Made by a program: the position numbers and the translations under genes. The notes under the pieces are model-generated. The model was not told the origin of the DNA. It made no database searches and saw nothing but the letters and a program-made list of their open reading frames with translations. 64,000 bases of DNA from Blastopirellula sp. J2-11 (GTDB lineage Bacteria > Planctomycetota > Planctomycetia > Pirellulales > Pirellulaceae), in assembly GCF_024584705.1 (NCBI RefSeq), contig NZ_CP097384.1, positions 2,294,001 through 2,358,000 of the forward strand, written 5' to 3'. Position 1 is the first letter of the stretch. Each line of letters begins with the position of its first letter. Shown one piece after another: positions 17,434 to 27,479 of the stretch.

Positions 17434-17549
17434 CCGCCTTGGGATGGTCCACGTTCTCCGTCGGCTCAGGTTCGTATCCTTCCGCTTTGTGAATTACGCA
17501 TTTTTTTTCTCATCAACGCTGCAGTCATCTATTCACTGAGGAGTCGAGC

Positions 17550-18491
17550 ATGGCGAAACGCCGCATAATTTCCGCCGGCTTTACGCTGGTGGAATTGCTA
17601 GTGGTAATTGCAATCATCGGGGTTCTTATCGCATTGCTCTTACCGGCGGTTCAGCAGGCCAGAGAGGCGGCAAGACGGATGCAATGTTCCAACAACTTCA
17701 AACAGGCCGCTCTGGCGGTCCACATGTACCACGACACCTTTTCGCAGTTCCCGCCGGGGTATGACAGGTTTGAATGGACATGGACGGCGCGTCTGCTCCC
17801 TTACCTAGAGCAGTCTGCAGGCGCCGACGTCATTCAATGGGACAAGAACGCGGCCGGTTCTCCTTTGGCGAGCTACATTCCTCTGCTGACTGCTCAGTAT
17901 TCGGCCTTGCAGTGTCCTTCCGATCCGACGGTCACCGTAAGTTGGAGCGAGGGTAACGCCTGTGGAACTTGGGCGACGTCGAAAGGTTTTTCTCGTTCGT
18001 CGATTGCCGGCAATTTTGGGCAAAACGATCCGGCGCACGCCAACTCGGCTCAACTGGAACATGCGAATCATGTTCGCGGCGTATTTGCGAAAGACTACGG
18101 CAGCCCGTTGCGTCATATCAAGGACGGTACGACCAACACGTTGATGTTGGCGGAGATTATTCCCGGCGCCGTTTGTTGTCCGCGTGGAACATGGTGGAAT
18201 GACGAGGGCCCCGTTTTCATGCAGGCCTATGTTCCGAACGACTCGACGCCGGATCTGCAGCGGACCAATCGCTGCGATTCGATCGGCGGCCCCGTCGCCA
18301 AGGCTCCCTGTGCGGAAGTGCTGACGGCGCAAAATATGGTGGTGAACACCGCGCGGGGTTATCATCCCGGAGGCGTCATCACCGCGAATTGTGATGGCAG
18401 CGTGCGATTCGTGCCGGACACGATTTCGCTGACGACCTGGAAGGCGATGGGCACTCCCAGCGGCAATGAAGTCTTCGAGTCGGTCCCTTAG
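17550..18491 (+). CDS. DUF1559 prepilin-like protein (copy 3)
   Basis: 313 residues from an ATG behind GAGGAG. The prepilin-like segment [19 protein letters not shown] is followed by [40 protein letters not shown] and the C-terminal [20 protein letters not shown]. It is shorter in the middle than copy 2 and has several extra cysteines ([18 protein letters not shown]), suggesting disulfides. The stop lies 17 bp before the paired lipoprotein start. Confidence 0.95.
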   Translation: MAKRRIISAGFTLVELLVVIAIIGVLIALLLPAVQQAREAARRMQCSNNFKQAALAVHMYHDTFSQFPPGYDRFEWTWTARLLPYLEQSAGADVIQWDKNAAGSPLASYIPLLTAQYSALQCPSDPTVTVSWSEGNACGTWATSKGFSRSSIAGNFGQNDPAHANSAQLEHANHVRGVFAKDYGSPLRHIKDGTTNTLMLAEIIPGAVCCPRGTWWNDEGPVFMQAYVPNDSTPDLQRTNRCDSIGGPVAKAPCAEVLTAQNMVVNTARGYHPGGVITANCDGSVRFVPDTISLTTWKAMGTPSGNEVFESVP

Positions 18492-18508
18492 GAAGAGTTG
18501 GAGACATC

Positions 18509-18943
18509 ATGCTAGATTTCCAACGCACGGCAATCCCGTTCGTCGTTTTGACCTTTATCGGCATTGCACTTGCGAGCGGTTGCGGCAGCCAGAGCGATTT
18601 GCACGCCGTCGGCGGTGAAGTGACCATGGACGGAGCGCCGGCTGCGGGGGCAATCATTAGCTTCCAGGCCGTCGCCGGCAGTCTCGGCAACTCGTCGGGT
18701 GCCGTCGTTGACCAGCAGGGAAGGTATTCCATCCCCTCTGAAAAAGGCTTAAAAGCCGGCGCCTACGACGTCACCATCCAATACTGGAAAGAGACCGGCG
18801 AAACTTATACAGACCCCTGCACTGGGCAAACCACCGCGACCACGGCGCCGGTGAAGTTCGCCCAGCAAGGCAAATTGCGAGTCGACGTGAAAGCGGACGA
18901 GGAAGGGCAATTTGACTTTGCATTGACCTCTGCGAAGAAATAG
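18509..18943 (+). CDS. Small lipoprotein paired with DUF1559 copy 3
   Basis: 144 residues. A signal sequence ends LASGCGSQ (lipobox Cys25). The following domain LHAVGGEVTMDGAPAAGAIISFQAV is the same carboxypeptidase-regulatory-like fold as in its neighbours, with GAYDVTIQYWKETGE as the typical late strand. The 17-bp spacing from the DUF1559 stop indicates one operon. Confidence 0.8.
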   Translation: MLDFQRTAIPFVVLTFIGIALASGCGSQSDLHAVGGEVTMDGAPAAGAIISFQAVAGSLGNSSGAVVDQQGRYSIPSEKGLKAGAYDVTIQYWKETGETYTDPCTGQTTATTAPVKFAQQGKLRVDVKADEEGQFDFALTSAKK

Positions 18944-19015
18944 ACGCTGCGGCAAACCATCGAGATAGGGCGCGGCCGCGGCCAAGCGATCTCAGACTCG
19001 TTTTGGGGGTCGCCT

Positions 19016-19050
19016 GCAACAAGAGGACTTGTCATGCGCTTGCGAAGCGC
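19016..19050 (+). repeat. Left copy of a 35-bp inverted repeat flanking the toxin-antitoxin pair
   Basis: This 35-bp segment, starting GCAACAAG and ending TTGCGAAGCGC, matches the reverse complement of 20070-20104 at 31 of 35 positions. Its 3' part GCGCTT-GCG-AAGCGC is itself a perfect hairpin. A GGGTYGC box precedes both copies. The pair brackets the toxin-antitoxin genes. Confidence 0.75.
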
Positions 19051-19237
19051 CATGGGGCATTTCTTTCCAGCGCCGCGTCGATTGGGAGCGCAGCAGACGC
19101 CGGCTCACAAAGTCGTGGCGCACGATTTCTTGTCGTTTCTAGTATTTCTGCCGTATCTCATGCATTCGTTCCGTTGACTTTTCTTGTTATTTGTGACAAT
19201 GCTTAAGGAGTTGTTGCTTCCGATAGGATTGCTGAGT

Positions 19238-19483
19238 ATGTCGCTGAATATTCCGAGCCAATACGAGACGATTCTGCAAGATGCCGTCGCAAGTGGGGCG
19301 TTCGCTAGTCCTGAAGACGCGCTGCGGCACGCACTTGAGCTGTTGACGATCGAGCAGAAAGCATCGTCGCGGTCAGCGGACGCTCTGCATCGCGAGGATC
19401 AAGCAGATCAATTTCGCGTCTGGGCTGAGAGCCATTCTCCGGTAAGTCATTTCGTCGACGATAGTCGCGAGAGCATCTATTAA
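19238..19483 (+). CDS. Antitoxin-like protein of a VapBC/ParD-type pair
   Basis: 81 residues. The start SLNIPSQYETILQDAVASGAFASPEDALRHALELL resembles ParD/CopG-type antitoxins, where a ribbon-helix-helix region precedes a toxin-wrapping tail. The acidic, disordered C-terminus (REDQADQFRVWAESHSP..DDSRESIY) suits toxin neutralisation. The ATG at 19238 follows AGGA; the frame extends upstream to 19184 without family character. The toxin start lies 11 bp after the stop. Confidence 0.75.
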   Translation: MSLNIPSQYETILQDAVASGAFASPEDALRHALELLTIEQKASSRSADALHREDQADQFRVWAESHSPVSHFVDDSRESIY

Positions 19484-19494
19484 GGCTTGGCGGC

Positions 19495-19953
19495 GTGAGA
19501 ATTCTTGTCGATACCAGCATTCTCGTTCGGGCGTCGCAACCGGGGTCGCCTCAATTTACGGCGTCTGTCGATGCGGTAACACGGATATTTAATTCGGATG
19601 TCGGCGCCTGCATTGTCCCTCAGGTGATTTACGAATACTGGGTTGTGGCGACTCGGCCCGCTGCCCAAAACGGCTTAGGACTCTCTGCTGAACAGGCGGC
19701 TCAAGAGCTAGAACGCCTCTCCGATTTTTTTGATCTACAGCGTGACGAGAGGGCGATCTTCGAGCAATGGCGACAACTAGTCAGTACGCATCAGGTGCTG
19801 GGAAAGAACGCTCATGACGCCCGACTGGTGGCGGCAATGCTACGTCATGGGATTTCGCATTTGCTGACGCTCAACCCTAGAGATTTTCAGCGCTATCCGG
19901 CAATCAATGTCATTACCCCAGATACGCTTCCAGCGGATCTGACGAGCCTCTAG
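19495..19953 (+). CDS. PIN-domain toxin, VapC-type RNase
   Basis: 152 residues with a GTG start. The PIN-domain acidic residues are visible: Asp6 in ILVDTSIL, Glu in PQVIYEYWVV (~47), Asp in KNAHDARLVAAM (~107) and a final polar position in LTLNPRDF. These coordinate Mg for single-strand RNA cleavage. The free toxin would arrest translation by cutting tRNA or rRNA. The close upstream antitoxin gene completes the module. It lies between two copies of an inverted repeat. Confidence 0.88.
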   Translation: MRILVDTSILVRASQPGSPQFTASVDAVTRIFNSDVGACIVPQVIYEYWVVATRPAAQNGLGLSAEQAAQELERLSDFFDLQRDERAIFEQWRQLVSTHQVLGKNAHDARLVAAMLRHGISHLLTLNPRDFQRYPAINVITPDTLPADLTSL

Positions 19954-20069
19954 TTTGCATCTTCGGATTGTTTTTGGAACAAGATGCTGCGCCATCCAGT
20001 CTCGATTTCAAATTCCGATCGCAAGCTCATGCTCTACTTCTAACCATTACGGCGGTGGCAATGTTTAAC

Positions 20070-20104
20070 GCGCTTCGCAACCGCATGATGAGTCATCTTG
20101 TTGC
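20070..20104 (-). repeat. Right copy of the 35-bp inverted repeat flanking the toxin-antitoxin pair
   Basis: Reverse complement of the left copy at 19016-19050, with 31 of 35 identities. It lies 117 bp after the toxin stop and ~50 bp from the 3' end of the SulP gene. It could also add transcript-end structure. Confidence 0.75.
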
Positions 20105-20152
20105 TGACGCAACCCAACCAGTCTTGAATAGACTGGCCGGACCACCCAAGTC

Positions 20153-21910
20153 TTACGTCGCCACGTCTTCTTTCGACTTTTCGATCTTTAAGATCCGTTC
20201 GGTCGTCACGTGGTATTGCGGTTCTTCGGCGTGGTTGACCGTGACGATCGCGTGGGCTCGGTCGAGCATCTTGCGGCACTCGGGGCTCAAATGGGTCAGC
20301 ACGAGATGCTTGCCGAGTTGCTCGTACTTTTCGGTTAGGCCGGTGATCGCTTCCAGCCCCGATTGGTCGTAGACTCGCGTGTAGTAGAAGTCGATCACGA
20401 CATCGTCTGGATCGTTCTCGGGATCGAACAGCTTTTTGAAGCTGCTGACCGAAGCGAAGAAGAGCGGTCCATGCAACTGGTAGACTTTGCCGCCCAACTC
20501 GTTGAACTTGATGTCGGCGCCGATGTTCTTAGAGTGTTGCCAGGCGAAAACAAGCGCCGAGACGATCACGCCCAAGATCACCGCCGTCGCCAGATCGTGC
20601 ATCACGGCTGTGTAGCCGGCGACGACCAGCATCACGAAATAATCGCTGATCGGCACTTTGCCGAACGTTTGGATCGACGCCCACTCGAACGTGCCGATGA
20701 CGACCATGAACATCACGCCCACGAGCGCGGCCATCGGGATCATCTCGATCCAAGGCGCCAAAAACAGCACGAACGCCAGCAGACAAACCGCCGCTGTGAT
20801 CCCCGATAAACGTCCGCGACCGCCCGAGTTCACGTTGATGAGCGACTGTCCGATCATCGCACAACCTCCCATGCCGCCGAACAGGCCGCAGACGACGTTG
20901 GCGATCCCCTGCCCTACGCACTCGCGATTGCCGCTTCCCTGCGTCTCGGTGATTTCGTCGACCAGCGAGAGCGTCATCAACGATTCGATCAATCCGACCG
21001 CCGCCAAAACCAACGAATAAGGCAAGATGATCCAGAGGGTCGCCAAGCTGAGCGGCGGCAACACGTATTCTAAAAAGAAGAGCCGCGGCAGGCCGCCTGA
21101 AAGGCCGGTCGTTTCTGGCGTGACGCTCGCGATCGCCGCGGCGACTTCCGGCGTTAGTTCGGTGCCGTCGGCGACGACCGCCGGTCCATGCCCGTCGGTC
21201 GGTTCTCCACCGCGAGCGGCGTCGGCCGCTTTTGATTTGGCGTTGGTCACCAGCATGTCGCCGACCGTCATCACGACATGATCTTGATTTTTCGCCGCCA
21301 GCGACGTGTCGAGCGTTTGATTGAGCACCACCGAAGCGATGGTCACCACCAACAATGCGGCCAGCGAGGACGGAATGGCCCGGGTGAACTTCGGCAGCAG
21401 CCAGATGATCGCCATGGTGACGGCGGTCAGCGCCAGCATGATCCAGAGGACCGGGCCGCGCAGGTAAGTCATGACGCCGATGTCATTGATCGTTTGAAAG
21501 CTGCCAAACTGAGCCATAAAGATCACGATCGCCAGGCCGTTCACAAAACCAAGCATGACCGAATGCGGCACCATTCGGATTAACACGCCCAAGCGCGTCA
21601 GCCCGAAAGTGATCTGCAGAATTCCGCACAAAATGACGGCGGGAAAGAGATATTCGATCCCATGCAGCGCGACCAGCGAAACGACGATCACCGCCATCGC
21701 GCCGGTTGCTCCCGAGATCATCCCCGGCCGACCACCGAAGATCGCGGTCAATAGACCCAGAAAGAAGGCCGAATAAAGCCCGATCACCGGTGAGACCCCA
21801 GCGACAAAGGCGAACGCAACCGCTTCTGGCACGAGCGCCAGTGCGACGGTCAGCCCCGAGAGGATGTCGTTTTTGAAGTTTTGTTGCTGCGATTGGAAAA
21901 AATGAAGCAT
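20153..21910 (-). CDS. SulP-family anion transporter with STAS domain
   Basis: 585 residues. A polytopic core of 10-12 membrane segments contains the SulP landmarks [36 protein letters not shown] and [28 protein letters not shown]-terminal STAS domain (~470-560) follows: [36 protein letters not shown]. Substrates in this family are sulfate, bicarbonate or carboxylates. An Ala/Glu-rich insertion (~250-310) between membrane segments is lineage-specific. The start at 21910 is chosen because the upstream extension lacks family character. Confidence 0.92.
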   Translation of the reverse strand: MLHFFQSQQQNFKNDILSGLTVALALVPEAVAFAFVAGVSPVIGLYSAFFLGLLTAIFGGRPGMISGATGAMAVIVVSLVALHGIEYLFPAVILCGILQITFGLTRLGVLIRMVPHSVMLGFVNGLAIVIFMAQFGSFQTINDIGVMTYLRGPVLWIMLALTAVTMAIIWLLPKFTRAIPSSLAALLVVTIASVVLNQTLDTSLAAKNQDHVVMTVGDMLVTNAKSKAADAARGGEPTDGHGPAVVADGTELTPEVAAAIASVTPETTGLSGGLPRLFFLEYVLPPLSLATLWIILPYSLVLAAVGLIESLMTLSLVDEITETQGSGNRECVGQGIANVVCGLFGGMGGCAMIGQSLINVNSGGRGRLSGITAAVCLLAFVLFLAPWIEMIPMAALVGVMFMVVIGTFEWASIQTFGKVPISDYFVMLVVAGYTAVMHDLATAVILGVIVSALVFAWQHSKNIGADIKFNELGGKVYQLHGPLFFASVSSFKKLFDPENDPDDVVIDFYYTRVYDQSGLEAITGLTEKYEQLGKHLVLTHLSPECRKMLDRAHAIVTVNHAEEPQYHVTTERILKIEKSKEDVAT

Positions 21911-22269
21911 CGGTATTGTTTTATGGGTTGTGGGGCAAAGGAAGGCAGAATCGAGCCAGGCAAAAAAGTCCGTCGACTTTCGGCCATCCGGATCGGATCT
22001 GGAGCACTGCCGGGAGAGGATCGAGACGCGAACCAGCTTTGCTACGGCGGAGAGAACCGTGCAGAAGTCATCCAAAGTTGGTCAGCGTGGCTGGGCGTCA
22101 TAGTTGTGTCAGGCTACTTGGCTCATCGACGACTCGCAAGGTGGAAAATAAGTGCTGCGGAAAATTAATTTCCATTGATTTCGTTAATGCGGCATTAGCG
22201 GCGTATAGTCTGCCGCGATGACCCGTTTTGCGCGCATGACAGCAGAAAAGCCAGGTAAGTGGATGGCCG

Positions 22270-22328
22270 CAGAAAATGGGGTCAGGTCCCCATTCCGCTG
22301 CGAAATGGGGACCTGACCCCATTTTCTG
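22270..22328. repeat. Long hairpin repeat, family A copy 1
   Basis: A 29-bp arm starting CAGAAAATGGGGTCAGGTCC (22270-22298) and its near-perfect complement (22300-22328, one mismatch) are separated by a single T. The same arm core recurs at 28931-28991. It lies ~110 bp upstream of rpmB and just before a T-rich stretch. Confidence 0.9.
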
Positions 22329-22363
22329 TCCCCTTTTTCCTGCACGCAGATCGCGTTCGCCGG

Positions 22364-22391
22364 TTGCTGTCTACGCCCTAATTGCTATATT
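22364..22391 (+). promoter_or_regulatory. Probable rpmB promoter
   Basis: TTGCTG (22364-22369) and TATATT (22386-22391) are 16 bp apart, 50 bp before the rpmB start. This is a good sigma-70-type match, separated from the upstream hairpin repeat. Confidence 0.5.
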
Positions 22392-22440
22392 GGCGGTTTC
22401 CGCGCCAGTACAAGATCTATGTAGTCAGGATGAAACGGCT

Positions 22441-22719
22441 ATGGCCAAGACATGTGAAATCTGCGGTAAGGGTCCGCAGGTCGGCAACCAAGTGACCCTC
22501 CGTGGTAAAGCCAAATACCTGGGTGGTGTTGGTACGAAAATCACCGGCATCACGCGCCGTAAGTTCAAGCCGAACTTACAGATCGTGAAAGCGGTGAAAC
22601 CGAGCGGCGAGCACAAATCGATGCAGGTATGCACCCAGTGCATCCGCAGCGGTCGTGTGAAAAAGGTCGTTCGCCACAAACCGTTCAAGCTGCCGTCCGA
22701 AGAAAAAGCGGCGAAGTAG
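22441..22719 (+). CDS. rpmB: 50S ribosomal protein bL28
   Basis: 92 residues: AKTCEICGKGPQVGNQVTLRGKAKYLGGVGTKITGITRRKFKPNLQ, a typical L28 N-terminus and core. It has the cysteine-containing (C+) form, with CEIC near the start and CTQC later, a pair that can bind zinc. L28 joins late in large-subunit assembly. The ATG at 22441 is certain from family alignment; the upstream frame runs through a hairpin repeat. gatC follows 41 bp later, so a translation-related cluster is likely. Confidence 0.96.
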   Translation: MAKTCEICGKGPQVGNQVTLRGKAKYLGGVGTKITGITRRKFKPNLQIVKAVKPSGEHKSMQVCTQCIRSGRVKKVVRHKPFKLPSEEKAAK

Positions 22720-22760
22720 GTTCGGTTATTTCCCTGAAGCTCGGACGCTGGAGATTTGCG

Positions 22761-23051
22761 ATGAGCCTTTCTCAAGACGACGTCAAAAAGGTGTCGCTAT
22801 TGGCGCGGCTGCTCCTCACGGAGGAAGAGCTGACGACGATGACCGGGCAGATGAGTGATATCGTCGGCTATGTCGAGCAACTGAATGAGCTCGACACGAC
22901 CGGCGTCGAGCCGATGGCCCATGCGGTCGAACAGTTTAACGTGTTCGCCGCCGATGAACGTGCGCCTTCCCTCTCTCGCGACGAGGCGCTGGCGAACGCT
23001 CCCAAACGGGACGACGAATGTTTTCGCGTCCCGGCCGTGTTGGGCGAATAG
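22761..23051 (+). CDS. gatC: Asp/Glu-tRNA amidotransferase subunit C
   Basis: 96 residues with the GatC pattern VKKVSLLARLLLTEEEL, YVEQLNELDTTGVEPMAHAVE and FRVPAVLGE at the end. GatC wraps around the GatA-GatB interface and stabilises the complex that amidates misacylated Glu-tRNA(Gln) or Asp-tRNA(Asn). It is about 100 bp ahead of gatA, in the order gatC-gatA-gatB. Confidence 0.95.
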   Translation: MSLSQDDVKKVSLLARLLLTEEELTTMTGQMSDIVGYVEQLNELDTTGVEPMAHAVEQFNVFAADERAPSLSRDEALANAPKRDDECFRVPAVLGE

Positions 23052-23154
23052 TTTCGCCCATCGTCATACGCTTGGCGACATCGCGCTGCAGCGGTATCGT
23101 GTGAGCACTGTTTCTTGACGCTCCATCACCGAACTTGCGGACTCCGGGGAACTG

Positions 23155-24696
23155 ATGTCTTTGATCCACGCCTCCGCCGCACAACTGCTGACGCAGCTTG
23201 AGTCGGGCGAGATTACCTCGGTCGAATTGACCAAGGCCTGCCTAGCCCAGATCGACGCCGCCGACAAACAAGTTGGCGCCTTTCTGAAGGTCATGCGCGA
23301 CTCCGCTTTGGAGCAAGCCGAAAGCGTCGACGCGCGGCGCAAAAAAGGAGAAAAACTGGGTCGTCTAGCCGGGGTTCCGGTCGCGATCAAAGATCTTCTG
23401 TGCACCCAAGGAGAAACGACTACCTGTGCGTCGAAGATGCTGGAGAACTTTGTTCCTCCGTATGACGCGACCGTGATCGCCAAGCTGAAAGCGGCCGACG
23501 CCGTGTTGATCGGCAAGACGAACATGGACGAGTTCGCGATGGGGGGCTCGACCGAAAATTCGGCGCTCGGCGTGACCCGTAATCCGTGGGATTTGAAGTG
23601 CGTGCCCGGCGGATCGAGCGGCGGCGCGGCCGCTTGTTTGGCCGCTTCGATGGCGCCCCTTTCGATCGGCACCGATACCGGCGGTTCGATTCGCCAGCCC
23701 GCTTCGTTCTGCGGCGTGGTCGGGTTGAAACCAACCTACGGCGTAGTCAGCCGCTTCGGTCTGATCGCGTTCGCCAGCAGTCTTGACCAGATTGGTCCGA
23801 TGGCCCGCACGGCCGAAGACGCCGCGATCTTGCTAGAAGCGATCGCCGGCTATGACCCGCACGATTCGACCTCGGCCAATGTGAAAACGCCTGCCTACTC
23901 GCAGTCGGTCAAACAGCCGCTGAAGGGTTTGCGGCTGGGCGTGGTGAAAGAACATTTTGGCGAAGGGCTTGACAGCGAAGTCGAACAAGCGACCCGCGAA
24001 GCGATCCACGTTTACAAATCGCTCGGCGCGACGGTGAGCGACGTCTCGCTTCCCCACAGCAAGTACGGCATCGCCGTCTATTACATCATCGCTCCGAGTG
24101 AAGCGTCGAGTAACCTGGCTCGCTTTGATGGGGCTCACTATGGGCATCGAACCGACGAAGCGGCGATGCTTGAGCAACTCGCCCAAGAACGAGCGGCGCT
24201 CGAAGCGGCCGGTGACGAAGCCGGCCTGGCGAAACTTGATACGTCGCTCGTCCGCATGTATCGCCAAAGCCGAGCCGAGGGCTTTGGGCCGGAAGTCAAA
24301 CGCCGCATCATGCTGGGGACTTACACGCTCAGCGCCGGCTACTACGACGCCTACTATTTGAAGGCGCTGAAGGTTCGTCGCTTGATTCGCCAAGACTACG
24401 ACGCGGCGTTTAAGAACGTCGATCTGGTCATCGGCCCGACGGCGCCAACGCCGTCGTTCGCCGCTGGGACCAAGACCGACGATCCGTTGTCGATGTATCT
24501 GGGCGACTTGTACACTGTGACCGCCAATCTGGCGGGGATCGGCGGAATTTCGATTCCGTGCGGCTTCTCCAAGTCGGGCCTGCCGATCGGCCTGCAACTG
24601 CAAGGTCCGCCGCTGGCCGAAGAGCGTTTGCTGCAAGCGGCCCATATGTTTCAAACTGCGACCGACTGGCACGAGCGGAGACCGGAACTGTCATGA
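23155..24696 (+). CDS. gatA: Asp/Glu-tRNA amidotransferase subunit A
   Basis: 513 residues, amidase-signature family. The catalytic triad is complete: Lys79 (PVAIKDLL), Ser154 region ([10 protein letters not shown]) and Ser178 ([11 protein letters not shown]), positions matching well-studied GatA proteins. It hydrolyses Gln and channels ammonia to GatB. Its stop overlaps the gatB start by four bases (ATGA), indicating translational coupling. Confidence 0.97.
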   Translation: MSLIHASAAQLLTQLESGEITSVELTKACLAQIDAADKQVGAFLKVMRDSALEQAESVDARRKKGEKLGRLAGVPVAIKDLLCTQGETTTCASKMLENFVPPYDATVIAKLKAADAVLIGKTNMDEFAMGGSTENSALGVTRNPWDLKCVPGGSSGGAAACLAASMAPLSIGTDTGGSIRQPASFCGVVGLKPTYGVVSRFGLIAFASSLDQIGPMARTAEDAAILLEAIAGYDPHDSTSANVKTPAYSQSVKQPLKGLRLGVVKEHFGEGLDSEVEQATREAIHVYKSLGATVSDVSLPHSKYGIAVYYIIAPSEASSNLARFDGAHYGHRTDEAAMLEQLAQERAALEAAGDEAGLAKLDTSLVRMYRQSRAEGFGPEVKRRIMLGTYTLSAGYYDAYYLKALKVRRLIRQDYDAAFKNVDLVIGPTAPTPSFAAGTKTDDPLSMYLGDLYTVTANLAGIGGISIPCGFSKSGLPIGLQLQGPPLAEERLLQAAHMFQTATDWHERRPELS

Positions 24697-26165
24697 GCGA
24701 GTCGCCTTACGAGATTGTCATCGGGCTCGAAGTCCACGTCCAGCTTGCGACGCAGACCAAACTGTTCTGCCGCTGCAGCACGCAGTACGGCGCGCCGCCG
24801 AACACGCAGACCTGCCCGGTTTGCTTGGCGATGCCTGGTTCGCTGCCGGTGATGAATCGCACCGCATTTCAGTTGGGGATGAAGACCGCGTGTGCGCTCA
24901 ACTTGCAGATCCCCAACTTCACGAAGTGGGATCGCAAGAATTATTACTATCCCGACTTGCCGAAGGGGTATCAGATCAGCCAGTACGACTTGCCGATGTC
25001 GCAAGACGGCTTTCTGCTGATCACCGATCCGAAGCAGCAGTTCGAGCCGCGCAAGGTTCGCATCATTCGCGCTCACTTGGAAGAAGACGCCGGCAAAAGC
25101 ATGCACGATGAAGCGGCCGGCAAAGCCGATAGCCGCATCGACCTGAACCGCACCGGTACGCCGCTGCTAGAGATCGTCAGCGAGCCGGACATGCGTTCGC
25201 CGCTGGAAGCGAAAGCTTATCTGACCGAGCTGAAGTTGATCCTCGAATATCTCGGCGTTTCGGACTGCAACATGCAAGAAGGCAGCTTGCGCGTCGACGC
25301 CAACGTCAATCTGCATCTGCAAACGCCGGAAGGCAAAGTTGCGACGCCGATCGTCGAGATCAAAAACATGAACAGCTTCCGCGCCGTCGAGCGCGCGATC
25401 GCATACGAAGCGCAGCGTCAGTACGAAATCTGGCTCGAGACGAAGCAAAAAATCGGCGACGTGCCGAAACAGACCCGCGGTTGGGACGATCAGGCTCAAA
25501 TCACACGCGGTCAACGGCACAAAGAAGAATCAAGCGATTATCGCTACTTCCCCGAGCCTGATCTGGCGCCGGTCACCACGACCGACGAAGAGATCGCCGC
25601 GGTAAAAGCGCAGCTCGGCGAACTGCCGCGTCAGATTCGCGATCGTCTGGAAGAGCAGTACAAGATTCCGGCCTACGACGCCGACGTGATCGTGAACCAA
25701 GGGCAGACCACGGTCAACTATTACGAGACCCTCGCCAAGCTTTCTGGCGATGGTAAGTTGGCCAGCAACTGGGTGCAGCAGGAAGTGTTGCGCGTGCTGA
25801 AAGAGCGTTCGCTTGAGATCGACGCATTTCCGATTTCGACCGAGCGATTGGCCGAACTGGTCAAAGCGGTCGCCGGCAAAGAGATTGACGGCACGCGGGC
25901 CAAGGATGTCTTCGCCGAGATGCTCGACTCGGGCAAGTCGGCGTCCGAGGTGATGAAGGAAATGGGAATCGAGAAGGTCGACGACTCGGAACTCGAAAAC
26001 CTTTGTCGTGAGTTACTGGAAGCGAATCCCAAGGTGTTGGCTGACCTCAAAGAGGGAACGCACAAAGCGGTTGGCGCTTTGATCGGTCAGGCGAAAAAGA
26101 AAAATCCGAATATCGATCCCGGCACATTCCGTCAGATGTGCATCGATATGTCCGCCAAAATGTAG
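24693..26165 (+). CDS. gatB: Asp/Glu-tRNA amidotransferase subunit B
   Basis: 490 residues. The kinase/amidation domain opens [25 protein letters not shown] and contains [13 protein letters not shown], zinc-site cysteines, and [17 protein letters not shown] helical part and the tRNA-binding YqeY-like tail (residues ~340-490, ending [12 protein letters not shown]) follow. It activates the misacylated tRNA with ATP and accepts ammonia from GatA. Full length; the start is fixed by the ATGA overlap with gatA. Confidence 0.97.
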   Translation: MSESPYEIVIGLEVHVQLATQTKLFCRCSTQYGAPPNTQTCPVCLAMPGSLPVMNRTAFQLGMKTACALNLQIPNFTKWDRKNYYYPDLPKGYQISQYDLPMSQDGFLLITDPKQQFEPRKVRIIRAHLEEDAGKSMHDEAAGKADSRIDLNRTGTPLLEIVSEPDMRSPLEAKAYLTELKLILEYLGVSDCNMQEGSLRVDANVNLHLQTPEGKVATPIVEIKNMNSFRAVERAIAYEAQRQYEIWLETKQKIGDVPKQTRGWDDQAQITRGQRHKEESSDYRYFPEPDLAPVTTTDEEIAAVKAQLGELPRQIRDRLEEQYKIPAYDADVIVNQGQTTVNYYETLAKLSGDGKLASNWVQQEVLRVLKERSLEIDAFPISTERLAELVKAVAGKEIDGTRAKDVFAEMLDSGKSASEVMKEMGIEKVDDSELENLCRELLEANPKVLADLKEGTHKAVGALIGQAKKKNPNIDPGTFRQMCIDMSAKM

Positions 26166-26174
26166 AAGCCTGCG

Positions 26175-26963
26175 ATGGCCGCTTCGGGGATTATCACGCT
26201 GCTGACCGATTTCGGCGTCGACAGTCCCTACGTCGCCGAAATGAAGGGAGCGATCCTCTCGGTCTTTCGCCGCGCGACGATCATTGATCTGACCCACAGC
26301 GTCGCGCCGCAAAACATTCGCCAAGGCGCGTATCTGCTGGAGCGGACCTATCGCAGCTTTCCGCATGGTACGGTTCATGTGGGCGTGGTCGATCCCGGCG
26401 TCGGCAGTCAGCGAAAAATCATCGCGGCCGAGATCGCCGGTCAAATCTTTGTGTTACCCGACAATGGGCTGATAACGGTGGTGGCCGGCTCGCTCGCAGC
26501 TACGCAGCTTCGCGAAGTATCTAATCCCCAACTGTGGCGTGGCGCCGTCTCGGCGACCTTTCATGGGCGGGATGTGATGGGACCGGTCGGCGCCTATTTG
26601 GCCGCCGGAGGAGATTTTGCCGAAGTTGGCCCCTTGCTCGAAGCGATGACGCGTTTCGATTTGCCTGCCGTTTCGCGCAGCGGCGGAACAATTGACGGTC
26701 AGGTGCTTTACGCCGATTCACTGGGCAACCTGGTGACCAACGTCACAAGAGGCGACCTCGCGGATCAGGTGATAACATCAATCCACATCGAGGGACGCGA
26801 CGTCGGTCCGCTTGCTTTGACCTATAGTGAGCGGAGCGAAGGTTCTCCGATCGCTCTGTGGGGATCAAGTGGTCAGCTCGAGATCTCCATCGTCGGCGGC
26901 AACGCAAACACTTGGATGGGGGGGGCATTTGCATGGAGGGTGACAATTGAAGTTAAGAGTTGA
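26175..26963 (+). CDS. S-adenosylmethionine hydrolase (DUF62 family)
   Basis: 262 residues. The N-terminal domain has ITLLTDFGVDSPYVAEMKGAIL, TIIDLTHSVAPQNIRQGAYLL and HVGVVDPGVGSQRK, the SAM/halide-binding signature of the fluorinase-related SAM hydroxide adenosyltransferases. A C-terminal beta-barrel starts GGTIDGQVLYADSLGNLVTNV. These enzymes convert SAM to adenosine and methionine. It begins 9 bp after gatB, so it is probably in the same transcript. A separate small gene 79 bp downstream resembles its C-terminal domain. Confidence 0.92.
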   Translation: MAASGIITLLTDFGVDSPYVAEMKGAILSVFRRATIIDLTHSVAPQNIRQGAYLLERTYRSFPHGTVHVGVVDPGVGSQRKIIAAEIAGQIFVLPDNGLITVVAGSLAATQLREVSNPQLWRGAVSATFHGRDVMGPVGAYLAAGGDFAEVGPLLEAMTRFDLPAVSRSGGTIDGQVLYADSLGNLVTNVTRGDLADQVITSIHIEGRDVGPLALTYSERSEGSPIALWGSSGQLEISIVGGNANTWMGGAFAWRVTIEVKS

Positions 26964-27042
26964 CTGGTCTTCACTTTAGGTGTTGGCAAGACGCTTGGCG
27001 AATTAGCGCAATCTGGCTAGAATCGCCGCTGACGCTCTTCAT

Positions 27043-27366
27043 GTGAAATCCTATCTCCCTTCATCTGAGGCCCGACCTGTGGCGGCGAAACTAGTCGGCA
27101 GCATCACCGCAATCTCGGAATCCGGCGATCTAATCAGCGATATTTCGCATGACCAGTTGGCCGATGCGCCGCGGGATGAGAAAACGACCATCACTTGTGA
27201 TGAACATCGTACGCTCGGGGTCTATCCAGCCGATCACCAACAGCCCGAGATGACCTATGTCGCGGTGTTGGGGCAGAGCGGCTTTCTTGAGCTTTGCATC
27301 GTCGGCGAAAGCGCGGCGGCGTTTCTGGGGATTCGCCCCGGCGCGAAGGTCGAGATTTCTTGGTAG
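27043..27366 (+). CDS. Stand-alone protein resembling the SAM-hydrolase C-terminal domain
   Basis: 107 residues with a GTG start at 27043; a GTG at 27079 is also possible. VAAKLVGSITAISESGDLISDISHDQLADAPRDE parallels the barrel start of the preceding SAM hydrolase (GGTIDGQVLYADSLGNLVTNVTRGDLAD). VAVLGQSGFLELCIVGESAAAFLG parallels its IALWGSSGQLEISIVGGNANTWMG. The catalytic N-terminal domain is absent. It may be a regulatory or accessory partner, or a diverged duplicate. No clear Shine-Dalgarno is seen. Confidence 0.65.
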   Translation: MKSYLPSSEARPVAAKLVGSITAISESGDLISDISHDQLADAPRDEKTTITCDEHRTLGVYPADHQQPEMTYVAVLGQSGFLELCIVGESAAAFLGIRPGAKVEISW

Positions 27367-27409
27367 GTTGGATCGTTTCTTAGGCCCGAAGGGTCGTCCT
27401 AAAGTAGCC

Positions 27410-27442
27410 CAGGGTGGAGTCGCTGCAAGCGATGCAGCCCTG
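27410..27442. repeat. Interrupted hairpin repeat before bioA
   Basis: CAGGG (27410-27414) with CCCTG (27438-27442), and TCGCT (27420-27424) with AGCGA (27428-27432), build a two-stem hairpin about 40 bp ahead of bioA. It looks like one more member of the intergenic hairpin repertoire. Confidence 0.5.
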
Positions 27443-27479
27443 CGGACGCGTCTATAGACTTTCGAATCCAAGTTTCTCG

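Noticed and set aside
20041-20104. Integron attC site next to the toxin gene (TAACCATTACGGCGG, GTTTAAC-like elements)
   Set aside because: I could not find the paired R'/R'' boxes with the proper spacing, nor an integrase; the fit is no better than chance.
22276-22440. N-terminal extension of rpmB
   Set aside because: The extension is translated hairpin repeat and promoter; L28 family alignment fixes the start at 22441.
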